DNA of 64,000 nucleotides from Pseudarthrobacter sulfonivorans (lineage in GTDB: Bacteria > Actinomycetota > Actinomycetes > Actinomycetales > Micrococcaceae): assembly GCF_014712225.1 (NCBI RefSeq), contig NZ_JACXBW010000001.1, forward strand, positions 62,001-126,000. The letters are read 5' to 3'. Below are positions 9,398 through 26,742 of the stretch, in pieces. The translations under genes were made by a program, and so were the position numbers. Each line of letters starts with the position of its first letter. Within the stretch, counting starts at the first letter, position 1. The notes under the pieces are model-generated. The model made no database searches. It saw only the letters and a program-made list of their open reading frames with translations, and had not been told where the DNA came from.

Positions 9398-9427
9398 GAT
9401 GTACTCCTCTCGCTGTTAGCAACAGTA

Positions 9428-12400
9428 TCAGTGCCTTCGGGGCGGTTTCCTGTCACCGCGGAACTCTCCCCCTCTCGCCGGCCGCCTGTCCCCTGTTTCC
9501 GTCGACTGCTCCCTGTCACTGCCAAGCCAGAGGCCGGTCGAGGGGTCCGGCCCACGTGCCGGACCGTCTGCCGGTCCAGCGATCGGCCCGGTCCCGGGCC
9601 CGGTCGCGGGCGCGGTCGCGGGCGCGTCGGGTCCCGCGCCGGCCGGGCCGCGGTTCAAGCGCCAGACCGCAAAGGCGATCAGCCCCACAGCTATCACCGC
9701 AAGGAGCAGGAACGTGTAATTCCTCATCGCCCACAGAATGCAGGCCGCCACACCGGCCGCGCCCCACCAGACAAACATCCGCTCGCCCGCAACAAGGCCA
9801 GCCACCAGCAGCAGCGCCAGCAGGACCAGCACCCACAACTGTTGCGCACCGGTTCCGCCGAACACGACACCCAGAGCACCCAGCGACAACAGCCCGGCAG
9901 CGGCACCCACCAGGAACCGTCCGGCCTGCTGATGGCCGGAGACGTAGCGGCACCCGCCGAGGACAGCGCCCAGGACTACGTACCATTGAGCCACCCAGAA
10001 CGGATCGGGAAGGCCAGCGAACACCCGGCCATTCAGCCTGACCGGCACATCCAGGGCAAAGATGGCGGCGCGCTGGACCGCTGCCGTAAGAGCCAGGGCA
10101 CCCACCTCCAGGGCAATCCGCCGCGCCTTTGCAGGGGCCTCCCGGTAGGCGATTCCGACGGCGGCGGCCAGGACCGCTGCGGCCGTCCAGGAGGTGACGT
10201 CATGCCTAACTCCCGCCATGGCCACCAGGAGCAGACCCAGGAAGGCGCCGCCCGCAAGCGACCAGCGACGCACCGGATCGCCTTCCAGCGGGCCGGCGTC
10301 CACGCGGCCCACGTCCACCCGGCCCACGTCCAGGCGGCTGGCGTCCAACGCGTCACCGCGAATCAGCCGCCCAGCATAGAGTGCAACCGAGGCCGGGGCC
10401 GCGCCTGCCAACCATGGCAAGAAACCGCCCCAGGCTCCGGCAGTATCCGGGAGCGCCTCCCCCGCCAGTGCAATGGCACCCCAGAGCGTTGCCAATGCTG
10501 CCGGTGGGTACAGCAGCGCCTGGTCCTCGACGTGCGAAGCCGCAAACAACACCACGGCCAGAACCAGAACAGCAGCACCCGTCACCCAGCCTGCCGCCAA
10601 CGGGGAGACGACCAGGCCCGCGCCAGCGAAGGAGCCGGCGGTCACCAACCAGAGCCAATGCTCAATATCTCCAGCGTCCACGTTGCGGCTGCGTCGAAGG
10701 GCTCCGGCCGCAACGGCGAGCAACGCTACGGTCAGCAGCACCGCAGCGGTCCCGGTGTGGCTGAACACCGCGGAGACCAGGAACGTCCCGCCGAAAGTGA
10801 CCAGCGGCCCCAGCGCGAGAACTCCGAACAGTGCCGCATACACAGCAAAGTAAAGGGAACCCCGGGCTGTGAACAGTTTGCGGGCCACGGCTGCAGAGAC
10901 AAGAAGCAGGAGCAGCTCGAACAGCACCACCCAGCGGCCGCCGTCGTCATGCTGTGCCGGCAGCCTGGCGGCACTTTGTCCCGCCAGATACACGAGAGGC
11001 AGGATGGCCTGCCCCGCCAGCGTGATCCAGACTGCAGCCTGCTGGTACGGGACCTCGGCCAGCCGTGCGCGCATCGCCCAACGGACTCCATGCTGGGCGG
11101 CCAGCACCAGGGCAAAGGTCACGGAAACCACGGTGGCTGAAGCGGTGATGTCATAGCTCAGTACCAACGCCAGGCCTGCGGTCAGAACCCGGGCGGCGAC
11201 GAAGTACCAGCCCTTCCAGGCACGCTGCGGCTCCGCCACCACCATCAGCGTGCTGTAGACGGCGAAGATACCCAGGACCAGTTCAACGATCAGGAGGCTG
11301 CCGTTACTGAAGGCCAGCAGTGAGCCGAACGCGAACGGCGCCAACCAGAGGGCACCTGCCTCGCGGCGGAGGAAGTAGCCTGACGCAGCGCCGCCCAGGG
11401 CCGCAAGTACCGTAGCGGAGGTGTGCTGCCATCCTGCGGAATCGGCCTGCGCCAGAAGGGCAGTGGCCACCAGCTGAACGAGGATCACTGCGGCAGCGTC
11501 TGCGGCAATCCCGCGGGGAGCACGACGGCGTGCTGCCGCCACCAGCGGCAGGCACAGCTGGAGTGCCAGTACCGTGACGAGGACCAAGGCGGGGCGCACC
11601 GCCTCATCCCCGATGACCACGGCGCCGGCGTCCCGCTGCAGCTGGTCAAAGGCCGTCATGGTGAGGACCGTTGCTGCCGCCCGGGCGAACCACCAGTAGG
11701 CCCAGCGGTGTTGGCGCAGCGGCAGGCGCTTCGCCGTGATCACCAGATAGGCGACCACGAAGAGCAGCGCCACGTTTCCGGCACCCTGCGAGACCGCCTG
11801 GAAAGCCACGGCAACAGCACCCACGGACAAGGCCAGCGGCACCGCTTCCCACACAGTCGCGGACCAGTCCTTCTCCGCAGCAGGCCGCGGAAGCAGCATC
11901 GCCCCGACCCCGAGGGCCGCCAGCAGTTGAATCATCAGGGCCACGGCCGTCAGGGCGTGGTCCGGTGCGGCCTCGAGGAACGGCAGCGCGACCAGAACCA
12001 AGGCTCCCGCGGACCCGAATGCTCCCAGCGTGGCCTGCGGGGCAAAAGCGGACACCCCGGAACGCTGCAGGGCGGCGGTAAGGAGTTGCTGGCACACCAG
12101 TGCTAGCAAAAGTGCGAACGCCGAGGCTTCATCCCGCCCTGGCCCCTGCCCCATCACGGCCGCCACAGTCACGGGCACAGCGAGCGTGAGTGCTGCCCGG
12201 GCTCCCAAAACATGCCGTCCACGGGCTGTTCCTGCCGAGAAGGCTCCGCGGACAGCCCAATAACCGGAGCCCAGAAGAAGCATCACGGCCAAGGGCCACT
12301 CGCCCATGGGCCCACTTGCCAGCCCCGCCATGGCAAGGGCAGCTACCGGCCCCCACTCGGTGCGGCCACGCCATCTGGCAGCCAGCACCATGCCAGCGGC

Positions 12401-13873
12401 GAGCGAGCAGGCCACCGGAATCCACAGCGGCACTGCCAGCTCCCTGTCCGCCAGACCCTCCCTGACAAATAACTGGACGAACCTGGCGACTTCCTGGGCA
12501 GCCCCAAAGGCCACCGTGGCCGCCAGCTGCACCGCAAAGGTGACCACGGCATCAGTCTGCCAGCGGGCACCGGCACCACTGCGGGAAGCGCCGGCGGCAG
12601 GACCGTGGGAAGCCCTCTGAGGACCTCCGGCACGCCGGCCGGGAAGCTGCGGGCCGACAAATACGTCCGCCAGCCGGGCGGACAACAGCGCCACGCCCAG
12701 CACCTGGACAGCGAGCAGGACGCTGGCCGTCAGCAGGGCATCGCTCCCCCGGCCGGTCAAGTCCCAGATCGCGACGGCGGCCGCTACAGTCAGGGCAGCC
12801 CGGGCGGCGTAGAAGTTGCGGAGCCGCCACGGCCCCGGGACAACAGACATCAATGCGAAATAGACCCCGCACAAAGCAATGATGAGCGCGTATTCGGCCT
12901 TGTCCAGGTACAGGGGCACGCAGGTGGCAGCGGCAGCCACCGCCGGAACCACGTAGGGGTGCAGGACCATCAGCGGCCGGACATAGACGGGCGGCAGCCA
13001 GCCGGGCCGAGCCAGGGCAAGGACGGTCAGCAATGCAGCCACACCGATCAGCGACGCGAAATACCAAACCAAGGCGCCGCCGAGGACGGAGACTCCGGAG
13101 AACGCCGTGGAAGCGAGGAAGGTCAGCGATAGGTAAACCAGCACCCGGCTCTCCAGCCGGACAGCCGCCGCGACGTAGGCCATGGTGCCCACTAACGACG
13201 TCAACAGCCAGGCTGTAGGACCGTTTGGCAGGGCAAAGTTGTACAGCGCCAGGCCCATCACCGGAACGAGGGCAAGTCCGGTGCCGGCGAACGCCACCGC
13301 GGCCGGCCGGAGCCGCGGCACCCGGGAATGGAGTACAAAACCCGCGCCGTAGAACAACGCGGTAACGGTGACGACCCCCGCGAACCGCATCATGGGCGGA
13401 AGGCTTGTGCCGATGAACAAGGCAGCGGCCGCCACCAGGAGAAGACTGGCTACGTAGAGGGTGATGTTGATGTTTTGGCGGTCCCGCTTTTCGCGTCGCG
13501 CCTGGCGCTCGGCCGGCGTCTCCGGGTACCTCTGGAAGGCAGCGGCCGGCGACGGCGACGGCGACGGCGCCTGGATGGTTACGCGTGCAGGCCATGCCTG
13601 CGGCGCTGCAGGCGGCAACGGCGACACTTCAGCCCAGGGTGATGGAGGTGTCAACGCAACCGGAACGTCGGCGACCGGAACCGGAGCCGGCGCAGGCACG
13701 CCGCCGCGTGCCGCCGTCGTACTTCCTGTTGCCGGCGGCACGTCGGGGAGCGGCTGGGACGGCGCGCCGCGGCCTGTACCCAGTTGCCCCGCTGCCTGGA
13801 GTTTGGCCACGGCATCAAGCCATCCCTGGAGATGACCGGCGCGGTATCCCGCCTCATAAGATTCGTTCCTCAA
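9428..13873 (-). CDS. Very large polytopic membrane protein, 1481 aa
   Basis: Function unknown. The TTG at 13873 was chosen because GGAGG lies 7 nt upstream, giving MRNESYEAGYRAGHLQGWLD. Residues 1 to ~130 are soluble and Pro/Ala-rich, ending in a charged segment (ERQARREKRDRQN). From ~135 to ~1430 the protein is a near-continuous array of hydrophobic helices (several dozen), often in pairs with short Arg-containing loops. The C-terminal tail is Gly/Pro-rich. It resembles very large actinobacterial membrane proteins (SCO7613-like) known only from annotation. It is flanked by tuf upstream and a 41-aa membrane peptide downstream. Confidence 0.85.
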   Translation of the reverse strand: MRNESYEAGYRAGHLQGWLDAVAKLQAAGQLGTGRGAPSQPLPDVPPATGSTTAARGGVPAPAPVPVADVPVALTPPSPWAEVSPLPPAAPQAWPARVTIQAPSPSPSPAAAFQRYPETPAERQARREKRDRQNINITLYVASLLLVAAAALFIGTSLPPMMRFAGVVTVTALFYGAGFVLHSRVPRLRPAAVAFAGTGLALVPVMGLALYNFALPNGPTAWLLTSLVGTMAYVAAAVRLESRVLVYLSLTFLASTAFSGVSVLGGALVWYFASLIGVAALLTVLALARPGWLPPVYVRPLMVLHPYVVPAVAAAATCVPLYLDKAEYALIIALCGVYFALMSVVPGPWRLRNFYAARAALTVAAAVAIWDLTGRGSDALLTASVLLAVQVLGVALLSARLADVFVGPQLPGRRAGGPQRASHGPAAGASRSGAGARWQTDAVVTFAVQLAATVAFGAAQEVARFVQLFVREGLADRELAVPLWIPVACSLAAGMVLAARWRGRTEWGPVAALAMAGLASGPMGEWPLAVMLLLGSGYWAVRGAFSAGTARGRHVLGARAALTLAVPVTVAAVMGQGPGRDEASAFALLLALVCQQLLTAALQRSGVSAFAPQATLGAFGSAGALVLVALPFLEAAPDHALTAVALMIQLLAALGVGAMLLPRPAAEKDWSATVWEAVPLALSVGAVAVAFQAVSQGAGNVALLFVVAYLVITAKRLPLRQHRWAYWWFARAAATVLTMTAFDQLQRDAGAVVIGDEAVRPALVLVTVLALQLCLPLVAAARRRAPRGIAADAAAVILVQLVATALLAQADSAGWQHTSATVLAALGGAASGYFLRREAGALWLAPFAFGSLLAFSNGSLLIVELVLGIFAVYSTLMVVAEPQRAWKGWYFVAARVLTAGLALVLSYDITASATVVSVTFALVLAAQHGVRWAMRARLAEVPYQQAAVWITLAGQAILPLVYLAGQSAARLPAQHDDGGRWVVLFELLLLLVSAAVARKLFTARGSLYFAVYAALFGVLALGPLVTFGGTFLVSAVFSHTGTAAVLLTVALLAVAAGALRRSRNVDAGDIEHWLWLVTAGSFAGAGLVVSPLAAGWVTGAAVLVLAVVLFAASHVEDQALLYPPAALATLWGAIALAGEALPDTAGAWGGFLPWLAGAAPASVALYAGRLIRGDALDASRLDVGRVDVGRVDAGPLEGDPVRRWSLAGGAFLGLLLVAMAGVRHDVTSWTAAAVLAAAVGIAYREAPAKARRIALEVGALALTAAVQRAAIFALDVPVRLNGRVFAGLPDPFWVAQWYVVLGAVLGGCRYVSGHQQAGRFLVGAAAGLLSLGALGVVFGGTGAQQLWVLVLLALLLVAGLVAGERMFVWWGAAGVAACILWAMRNYTFLLLAVIAVGLIAFAVWRLNRGPAGAGPDAPATAPATGPGTGPIAGPADGPARGPDPSTGLWLGSDREQSTETGDRRPARGGEFRGDRKPPRRH

Positions 13874-13937
13874 CGTGATACCTCCGGCGCAGATCAGTCC
13901 GCACAATTAATCCAGTGATTGGATTAACGATAGCAAA

Positions 13938-13975
13938 CAACAGCCCCGCCGCGTAGATACGCAGCGGGGCTGTTG
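13938..13975 (-). terminator. Terminator downstream of tuf
   Basis: A perfect 12-bp stem CAACAGCCCCGC/GCGGGGCTGTTG with a 14-nt loop lies 52 bp after the tuf stop. On the minus strand it is followed by TTTGCTATCG, so it is a plausible intrinsic terminator of the str operon. Confidence 0.85.
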
Positions 13976-14026
13976 ATAAGTGTCAGCGGACCGTCATGCG
14001 GCCTGCCAACATCAGATCAGCAAGTA

Positions 14027-15217
14027 TTACTTGATGATCTTGGTAACGCGTCCTGAACCAACGGTGCGGCCGCCTTCGCGGATAGCGAAGCCGAGGCCCT
14101 CTTCCATGGCGATGGGCTGGATGAGCGCAACGGTCATCTCAGTGTTGTCGCCAGGCATAACCATTTCCGTGCCTTCCGGCAGGGTGATAACGCCGGTTAC
14201 GTCCGTGGTGCGGAAGTAGAACTGCGGGCGGTAGTTCGAGTAGAACGGGTTGTGACGTCCGCCTTCGTCCTTGGAAAGGATGTAGACGTTGGCCTCGAAG
14301 TCGGTGTGCGGGGTGATGGAACCCGGCTTGACGACAACCTGGCCACGCTCTACGTCATCACGCTTCAGACCGCGGAGCAGGAGGCCACAGTTCTCGCCGG
14401 CCCATGCTTCGTCGAGCTGCTTGTGGAACATCTCGATACCGGTAACCGTGGTCTTCTGGATCGGGCGGATGCCGACGATCTCGACCTCGGAGTTGATGGC
14501 GAGGGTTCCACGCTCGGCGCGGCCCGTAACAACGGTGCCACGGCCGGTGATCGTGAAGACGTCTTCGATCGGCATCAGGAAGGGCTTGTCGCGGTCGCGG
14601 ATGGGGTCCGGAACAGAGTTGTCGACAGCTTCCATGAGCTCCTCGACGGACTTGACCCACTCCGGGTCGCCTTCCAGAGCCTTCAGGCCGGAAACGCGGA
14701 CAACCGGTGCTTCGTCGCCATCGAAGCCCTGCGAGCTCAGGAGCTCACGAACTTCCATTTCAACGAGGTCCAGCAGTTCCTCATCGTCAACCATGTCGGA
14801 CTTGTTCAGCGCGACCAGCAGGTAGGGAACGCCAACCTGGCGGGCGAGCAGAACGTGCTCGCGGGTCTGTGCCATCGGGCCGTCAGTGGCGGCAACCACG
14901 AGGATTGCACCGTCCATCTGTGCAGCACCGGTGATCATGTTCTTGATGTAGTCAGCGTGACCCGGGGCGTCTACGTGTGCGTAGTGGCGCTTCTCGGTCT
15001 GGTACTCAACGTGGGAGATGTTGATGGTAATGCCGCGCTGACGCTCTTCGGGAGCAGAGTCAATGGACGCGAAGTCACGCTTCTCGTTGAGAGTCGGGTA
15101 CTTGTCGTACAGCACCTTGGAAATGGCGGCAGTCAGCGTCGTCTTACCGTGGTCAACGTGACCAATGGTGCCGATGTTGACGTGCGGCTTAGTCCGCTCG
15201 AACTTTGCCTTTGCCAC
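14027..15217 (-). CDS. tuf: Elongation factor Tu
   Basis: EF-Tu delivers aminoacyl-tRNA to the ribosome with GTP. The 396-aa product starts at GTG with AGGAGG upstream. G motifs are visible: GHVDHGKT (about residues 19-26), DAPGHADY (about 81-88), NKSD (about 136-139). Length is normal. It is the last gene of the str operon, 260 bp after fusA, so it may also have its own promoter. It ends at a strong terminator. Confidence 0.99.
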   Translation of the reverse strand: MAKAKFERTKPHVNIGTIGHVDHGKTTLTAAISKVLYDKYPTLNEKRDFASIDSAPEERQRGITINISHVEYQTEKRHYAHVDAPGHADYIKNMITGAAQMDGAILVVAATDGPMAQTREHVLLARQVGVPYLLVALNKSDMVDDEELLDLVEMEVRELLSSQGFDGDEAPVVRVSGLKALEGDPEWVKSVEELMEAVDNSVPDPIRDRDKPFLMPIEDVFTITGRGTVVTGRAERGTLAINSEVEIVGIRPIQKTTVTGIEMFHKQLDEAWAGENCGLLLRGLKRDDVERGQVVVKPGSITPHTDFEANVYILSKDEGGRHNPFYSNYRPQFYFRTTDVTGVITLPEGTEMVMPGDNTEMTVALIQPIAMEEGLGFAIREGGRTVGSGRVTKIIK

Positions 15218-15477
15218 AGGTTCCTCCTAGAACGTTTTCAAATGACTTACCCTTCAACCGCGCTTGTCGCGGCAGAAACTCAAGCAAGTCTACTTGGGGG
15301 GCTTTGGATTGGTGAAATTGCAGATTCAGGAACTAATACTAGTGCCTAGAGCCTGTTCGTGCAGATGGCCGCGGCCCGGCTTGACCGGACTGCATCCGAC
15401 CGGGACCCGGCCACCTGCACCAGGTGGCTTCCGTCAACCGGAAACGCACCCGAGTTTTTGCTGCGAAGCCGTAAAGA
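15218..15477 (-). promoter_or_regulatory. fusA-tuf spacer with hairpin
   Basis: This 260-bp gap has no reading frame. A perfect 8-bp stem with a 3-nt loop (GCCACCTG/CAGGTGGC, 15410-15428) lies 49 bp after the fusA stop and could attenuate or process the transcript. A TAGTAT hexamer on the minus strand near 15336-15341 is a possible -10 box for a separate tuf promoter, but no convincing -35 is visible. Confidence 0.3.
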
Positions 15478-17592
15478 CTACTCGCCGCGGTTCTTCTGGA
15501 TGATCTCGTCGGCAAATGCCTTCGGGACCTCGGCGTAGCTGTGGAACGTCATGGAGTACACAGCGCGGCCCTGGGTCTTTGAACGCAGGTCACCGATGTA
15601 GCCGAACATGCCGGACAGCGGGACGTGCGCACGGATGACCTTGACACCCTGTGCATCTTCCATGGACTGCATCTGGCCACGGCGGGAGTTGATGTCGCCG
15701 ATAACTTCACCCATGTATTCCTCAGGGGTGCGGACCTCGACATCCATCAGCGGTTCAAGCAGGACAGGGTTCGCCTTGCGTGCGGCTTCCTTGAAAGCCA
15801 TACGGCCGGCGATCTTGAACGCCATTTCCGAGGAGTCAACATCGTGGTAAGCGCCGTCAATCAGCGTCGCCTTGATGCCAACAACCGGGTAGCCGGCCAG
15901 GACGCCGTCGTTCAGTGCATCCTGGATACCAGCGTCAACCGAAGGGATGTATTCGCGAGGAATACGGCCACCGGTCACCTTGTTCTCGAACTCGTACAGC
16001 TCGCCCTCGGAAGTGTCCAGCGGCCCAATGGCAATCTGGATCTTCGCGAACTGGCCCGAACCACCGGTCTGCTTCTTGTGCGTGTAATCGTGACGCGCAA
16101 CAACATTCTTGATGGTTTCGCGGTACGCGACCTGCGGCTTGCCGACGTTGGCCTCGACCTTGAATTCGCGGCGCATGCGGTCCACCAGGATGTCCAGGTG
16201 GAGCTCGCCCATGCCGGCGATGATGGTCTGACCGGTGTCTTCGTTGAGGGAGACCTGGAAGGTCGGGTCCTCAGCGGAGAGCTTCTGGATGGCCGTGGAG
16301 AGCTTCTCCTGGTCACCCTTGGTGTTCGGCTCGATGGCAACAGAGATCACGGGCTCCGGGAAGCTCATGGACTCGAGAACGATCTGGTTGGCGGAGTCGC
16401 ACAGGGTGTCGCCCGTGGTGGTGTCCTTCAGACCGATCGCTGCGTAGATGTGGCCGGCGGTAGCGCCGTCAACGGGCATTTCCTTGTTGGCGTGCATCTG
16501 GAACAGCTTGCCGATGCGCTCCTTCTTGCCCTTGGTGGAGTTGACCACCTGTGCGCCTGCTTCCACGTGACCGGAGTACACGCGGATGAAGGTGAGCTGG
16601 CCGAAGAACGGGTGCGCGGCAATCTTGAACGCCAGAGCCGAGAACGGCTCCTCAGAGGAAGGCGCGCGGACGATCTCCTTCTCTTCGTCGCGGGGATCGT
16701 GACCGATCATCGGCGGGACGTCGAGCGGGTTCGGCAGGTAGTCGATGACAGCATCGAGCATCGGCTGAACGCCACGGTTCTTGAACGCGGAACCACAGAA
16801 GACCGGGTAGAGCTCGGAGTTGATGGTCATCTTGCGGATGCCAGCCTTGAGTTCCTCGACGGAAATCTCTTCGCCTTCGAGGTACTTCTCCATGAGCTCC
16901 TCGGAGGACTCTGCAACGGTCTCAACGAGCGCTGCGCGGTACTCTTCGGCCTTTTCCTTGAGGTCAGCCGGGATCTCCTGGACCTCGTACTTGGCACCCA
17001 TGGTGACGTCACCCTTGGAGTCGCCCGGCCAGACCAGCGCGCGCATTTCCAGGATGTCGACGACGCCGATGAAGTCGTTCTCGGCTCCGATCGGCAGCTG
17101 CATAACGAGCGGCTTGGCACCGAGGCGGCCAATGATGGTGTCGACGGTGAAGTAGAAGTCAGCGCCGAGCTTGTCCATCTTGTTGACGAAGCAGATGCGC
17201 GGGACGTTGTACTTGTCAGCCTGGCGCCACACAGTCTCGGACTGCGGCTCCACGCCTTCCTTGCCATCGAAGACGGCGACAGCGCCATCGAGGACGCGCA
17301 GTGAGCGCTCAACCTCAACGGTAAAGTCAACGTGGCCGGGGGTGTCGATGATGTTGATCTGGTTGTTTTCCCAGAAGCAGGTCACGGCGGCAGACGTGAT
17401 GGTGATGCCGCGTTCCTTCTCCTGTTCCATCCAGTCAGTGGTCGAAGCGCCGTCGTGCGTTTCGCCGATCTTGTGGTTCACACCCGTGTAAAACAGGATG
17501 CGCTCGGTGGTGGTGGTCTTGCCGGCATCGATGTGAGCCATGATGCCGATGTTGCGGACCTTACTAAGGTCGGTAAGCACGTCCTGTGCCAC
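15478..17592 (-). CDS. fusA: Elongation factor G
   Basis: EF-G catalyses ribosomal translocation using GTP. The 704-aa product starts [20 protein letters not shown]. The P-loop AHIDAGKT lies near residues 19-26 and DTPGHVDF near 83-90. The RGITI effector region is intact. It has all five EF-G domains by length. It lies between rpsG and tuf, in the standard str order. Confidence 0.99.
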   Translation of the reverse strand: MAQDVLTDLSKVRNIGIMAHIDAGKTTTTERILFYTGVNHKIGETHDGASTTDWMEQEKERGITITSAAVTCFWENNQINIIDTPGHVDFTVEVERSLRVLDGAVAVFDGKEGVEPQSETVWRQADKYNVPRICFVNKMDKLGADFYFTVDTIIGRLGAKPLVMQLPIGAENDFIGVVDILEMRALVWPGDSKGDVTMGAKYEVQEIPADLKEKAEEYRAALVETVAESSEELMEKYLEGEEISVEELKAGIRKMTINSELYPVFCGSAFKNRGVQPMLDAVIDYLPNPLDVPPMIGHDPRDEEKEIVRAPSSEEPFSALAFKIAAHPFFGQLTFIRVYSGHVEAGAQVVNSTKGKKERIGKLFQMHANKEMPVDGATAGHIYAAIGLKDTTTGDTLCDSANQIVLESMSFPEPVISVAIEPNTKGDQEKLSTAIQKLSAEDPTFQVSLNEDTGQTIIAGMGELHLDILVDRMRREFKVEANVGKPQVAYRETIKNVVARHDYTHKKQTGGSGQFAKIQIAIGPLDTSEGELYEFENKVTGGRIPREYIPSVDAGIQDALNDGVLAGYPVVGIKATLIDGAYHDVDSSEMAFKIAGRMAFKEAARKANPVLLEPLMDVEVRTPEEYMGEVIGDINSRRGQMQSMEDAQGVKVIRAHVPLSGMFGYIGDLRSKTQGRAVYSMTFHSYAEVPKAFADEIIQKNRGE

Positions 17593-17661
17593 GGTGTCTC
17601 CCTTTCGGATGGACTACACGTTCGCCGCCGGCTCAGGTGAGCCGGCGGCGTCCGGGAGTTA

Positions 17662-18132
17662 TTACCAGCGGTAGTGTGCGAAGGCCTTGTTGGATTCGGC
17701 CATCTTGTGGGTGTCTTCGCGACGCTTCACAGCGGCACCGAGACCGTTGGAGGCATCCAGGATTTCGTTCTGGAGGCGCTCGGTCATGGTCTTCTCGCGG
17801 CGGGCCTTCGAGTAGCCAACCAGCCAGCGCAGTGCGAGGGCGGTAGAGCGACCTGGCTTGACCTCAACCGGAACCTGGTAGGTGGCGCCACCGACGCGGC
17901 GTGAGCGGACCTCGAGGGAAGGCTTGACGTTCTCCATGGCCTTCTTGAGGGCTGCTACGGGGTCGCCGCCGGACTTGGCGCGGGCGCCTTCGAGGGCACC
18001 GTAAACGATGCGTTCTGCGGTGGACTTCTTGCCGTCAACCAGCACCTTGTTGATCAGCTGCGTGACCAAGGGGGAGCCGTAAACGGGATCTAGTACGAGC
18101 GGCCGCTTCGGGGCCGGACCCTTGCGAGGCAT
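17662..18132 (-). CDS. rpsG: 30S ribosomal protein S7
   Basis: S7 organises the 3' major domain of 16S rRNA; in E. coli it represses the str operon. The 156-aa product starts [21 protein letters not shown] and includes [19 protein letters not shown]. It starts directly after the rpsL stop (1-bp gap), so translation is probably coupled. Confidence 0.99.
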   Translation of the reverse strand: MPRKGPAPKRPLVLDPVYGSPLVTQLINKVLVDGKKSTAERIVYGALEGARAKSGGDPVAALKKAMENVKPSLEVRSRRVGGATYQVPVEVKPGRSTALALRWLVGYSKARREKTMTERLQNEILDASNGLGAAVKRREDTHKMAESNKAFAHYRW

Positions 18133-18133
18133 A

Positions 18134-18508
18134 TTACTTCTTCTCCATCTTTGCGCCGTAGCGGCTGCGTGCCTGCTTACGGTTCTTCACACCCTGGGTA
18201 TCGAGGGCGCCACGGACGATCTTGTAGCGGACACCCGGAAGGTCCTTAACACGACCGCCGCGAACGAGCACAATGGAGTGCTCCTGCAGGTTGTGGCCTA
18301 CGCCGGGGATGTAAGCGGTAACTTCAACGCCACCGTTGAGGCGCACACGTGCGACCTTACGCAGAGCCGAGTTCGGCTTCTTGGGGGTGGTGGTGTAAAC
18401 GCGGGTGCAAACACCGCGGCGCATCGGGCTGCCGTTCAGGGCAGGAGCCTTGGTCTTTTTGACCTTAGGCGTGCGGCCCTTGCGGACCAGCTGGTTAATC
18501 GTAGGCAC
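18134..18508 (-). CDS. rpsL: 30S ribosomal protein S12
   Basis: S12 controls decoding accuracy at the A site. The GTG at 18508 gives the canonical [12 protein letters not shown] start and a 124-aa protein, with GGAGA 8 nt upstream; upstream extension of the frame is not S12. The streptomycin-relevant lysines are wild type ([12 protein letters not shown] and GGRVKDLPG). It is the first gene of the str operon. Confidence 0.98.
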   Translation of the reverse strand: MPTINQLVRKGRTPKVKKTKAPALNGSPMRRGVCTRVYTTTPKKPNSALRKVARVRLNGGVEVTAYIPGVGHNLQEHSIVLVRGGRVKDLPGVRYKIVRGALDTQGVKNRKQARSRYGAKMEKK

Positions 18509-18851
18509 TCTCGTGTTCTCCGTTGGTTTGATCTCTACCGGCACATTCAGGCGTCAGCCGTGCTTGCATCGGTTTTGGCGTTGTCCCTGCAGCCTTGGCG
18601 TCTCGAATCTTGCTTAGGCGTGCAAAAGAGTGGCATTCGTCGCGCACCTAGCCCGCAACCCGGAAACAAGCTCACACCCAGCATCATGAGAACAAAACCA
18701 AAATGATGCTGCGGCGGCCTTCATCCACTGCCACACAGAACAATTACCAAAATTCTAGCACGGCTTGATCCTGAGCCTTAATCGGGTGTATGGCGGACGA
18801 CGGCGGAAGCCGGGTGCCGCCGTCGGCCTTCCTCAGAGTCTTCCAGCACTT
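18509..18851 (-). promoter_or_regulatory. rpsL (str operon) promoter and leader
   Basis: This gene-free gap contains a good extended -10 on the minus strand, TGC-TAGAAT, with the hexamer at 18752-18757; the -35 is weak. The ~240-nt leader holds a perfect 9-bp hairpin (18679-18687 with 18703-18711, arm CAGCATCAT) with a 15-nt loop. The leader may take part in r-protein feedback, but this is inference. Confidence 0.5.
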
Positions 18852-18855
18852 AAAC

Positions 18856-18922
18856 AGCAACGCGGGGTCACTTTGAGCCCGATCCAGGGTGTGGACCGGG
18901 CCGTAAGTGACCCCGCGTTGCT
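18856..18922 (-). terminator. Long palindrome and terminator downstream of rpoC
   Basis: A perfect 18-bp inverted repeat (arm AGCAACGCGGGGTCACTT, 18856-18873 and 18905-18922) begins 8 bp after the rpoC stop. It continues inward, after three mismatches, as a further ~9-bp stem. It is long enough to be a dispersed repeat element used as a terminator rather than a simple terminator. Confidence 0.85.
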
Positions 18923-18929
18923 TTAGGCG

Positions 18930-22829
<3,900 letters not shown>

Positions 22830-22890
22830 ATGGTCCCTGTTCTCTCTTGTTCTCTAAATTCTGAAGTCTTGGGTTGCGGGAGGAGGGAGG

Positions 22891-22930
22891 TGACATCCGA
22901 CGGCGGGTGGTCACCCGCCGTCGGACATCA
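22891..22930 (-). terminator. Hairpin in the rpoB-rpoC spacer
   Basis: A perfect 14-bp stem with a 2-nt tip (TCCGACGGCGGGTG/CACCCGCCGTCGGA, 22896-22925), with further pairing outside, begins 6 bp after the rpoB stop. No T tract follows on the minus strand. It could be a partial terminator or an RNA-processing site that tunes rpoC relative to rpoB. Confidence 0.55.
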
Positions 22931-22935
22931 GCCTG

Positions 22936-26445
<3,510 letters not shown>

Positions 26446-26661
26446 GAGGGATCCTTCCACAGACCTTCAGGCGTTTTCAGATCTCCCCCGCTGTGCACCC
26501 TGCGAAATGACTCCGCAGTGCTACCATCCGGTTCCGCTATATGACCCGGGGCCGGGGCTGACCATACAATGACGTTGTTGACGGCACGTTGATGGTCAGC
26601 TGCCAGGCAAAGCCCACCGCTATATGAAGGCTGAAGGTAAACAGGGAAGACGCAAATATCT

Positions 26662-26690
26662 ACGATACGGCAAAACCAATTACGTGTCTA
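26662..26690 (-). promoter_or_regulatory. Candidate rpoB promoter
   Basis: On the minus strand, TAGACA (26685-26690), a 17-bp spacer and TATCGT (26662-26667) form a near-consensus sigma-A-type promoter about 217 bp before the rpoB start. Within the 200-nt leader the sequence TCATATAGCGG occurs twice. The 26446-26742 gap holds no gene. Confidence 0.6.
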
Positions 26691-26713
26691 CCCCACAACC
26701 GCACGTTTTGCAA

Positions 26714-26732
26714 GCACCGATTTTTTCGGTGC
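26714..26732 (-). terminator. Terminator of the lipoprotein gene
   Basis: A 7-bp stem GCACCGA/TCGGTGC with a 5-nt loop lies 11 bp after the lipoprotein stop and would end its transcript before the rpoB promoter. Confidence 0.6.
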
Positions 26733-26742
26733 AGATCCGTCA

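Noticed and set aside
9272..9427. Non-coding spacer between bgl and the large membrane protein gene
   Set aside because: It holds a convincing 41-aa frame with a strong ribosome binding site, so it was annotated as a gene.
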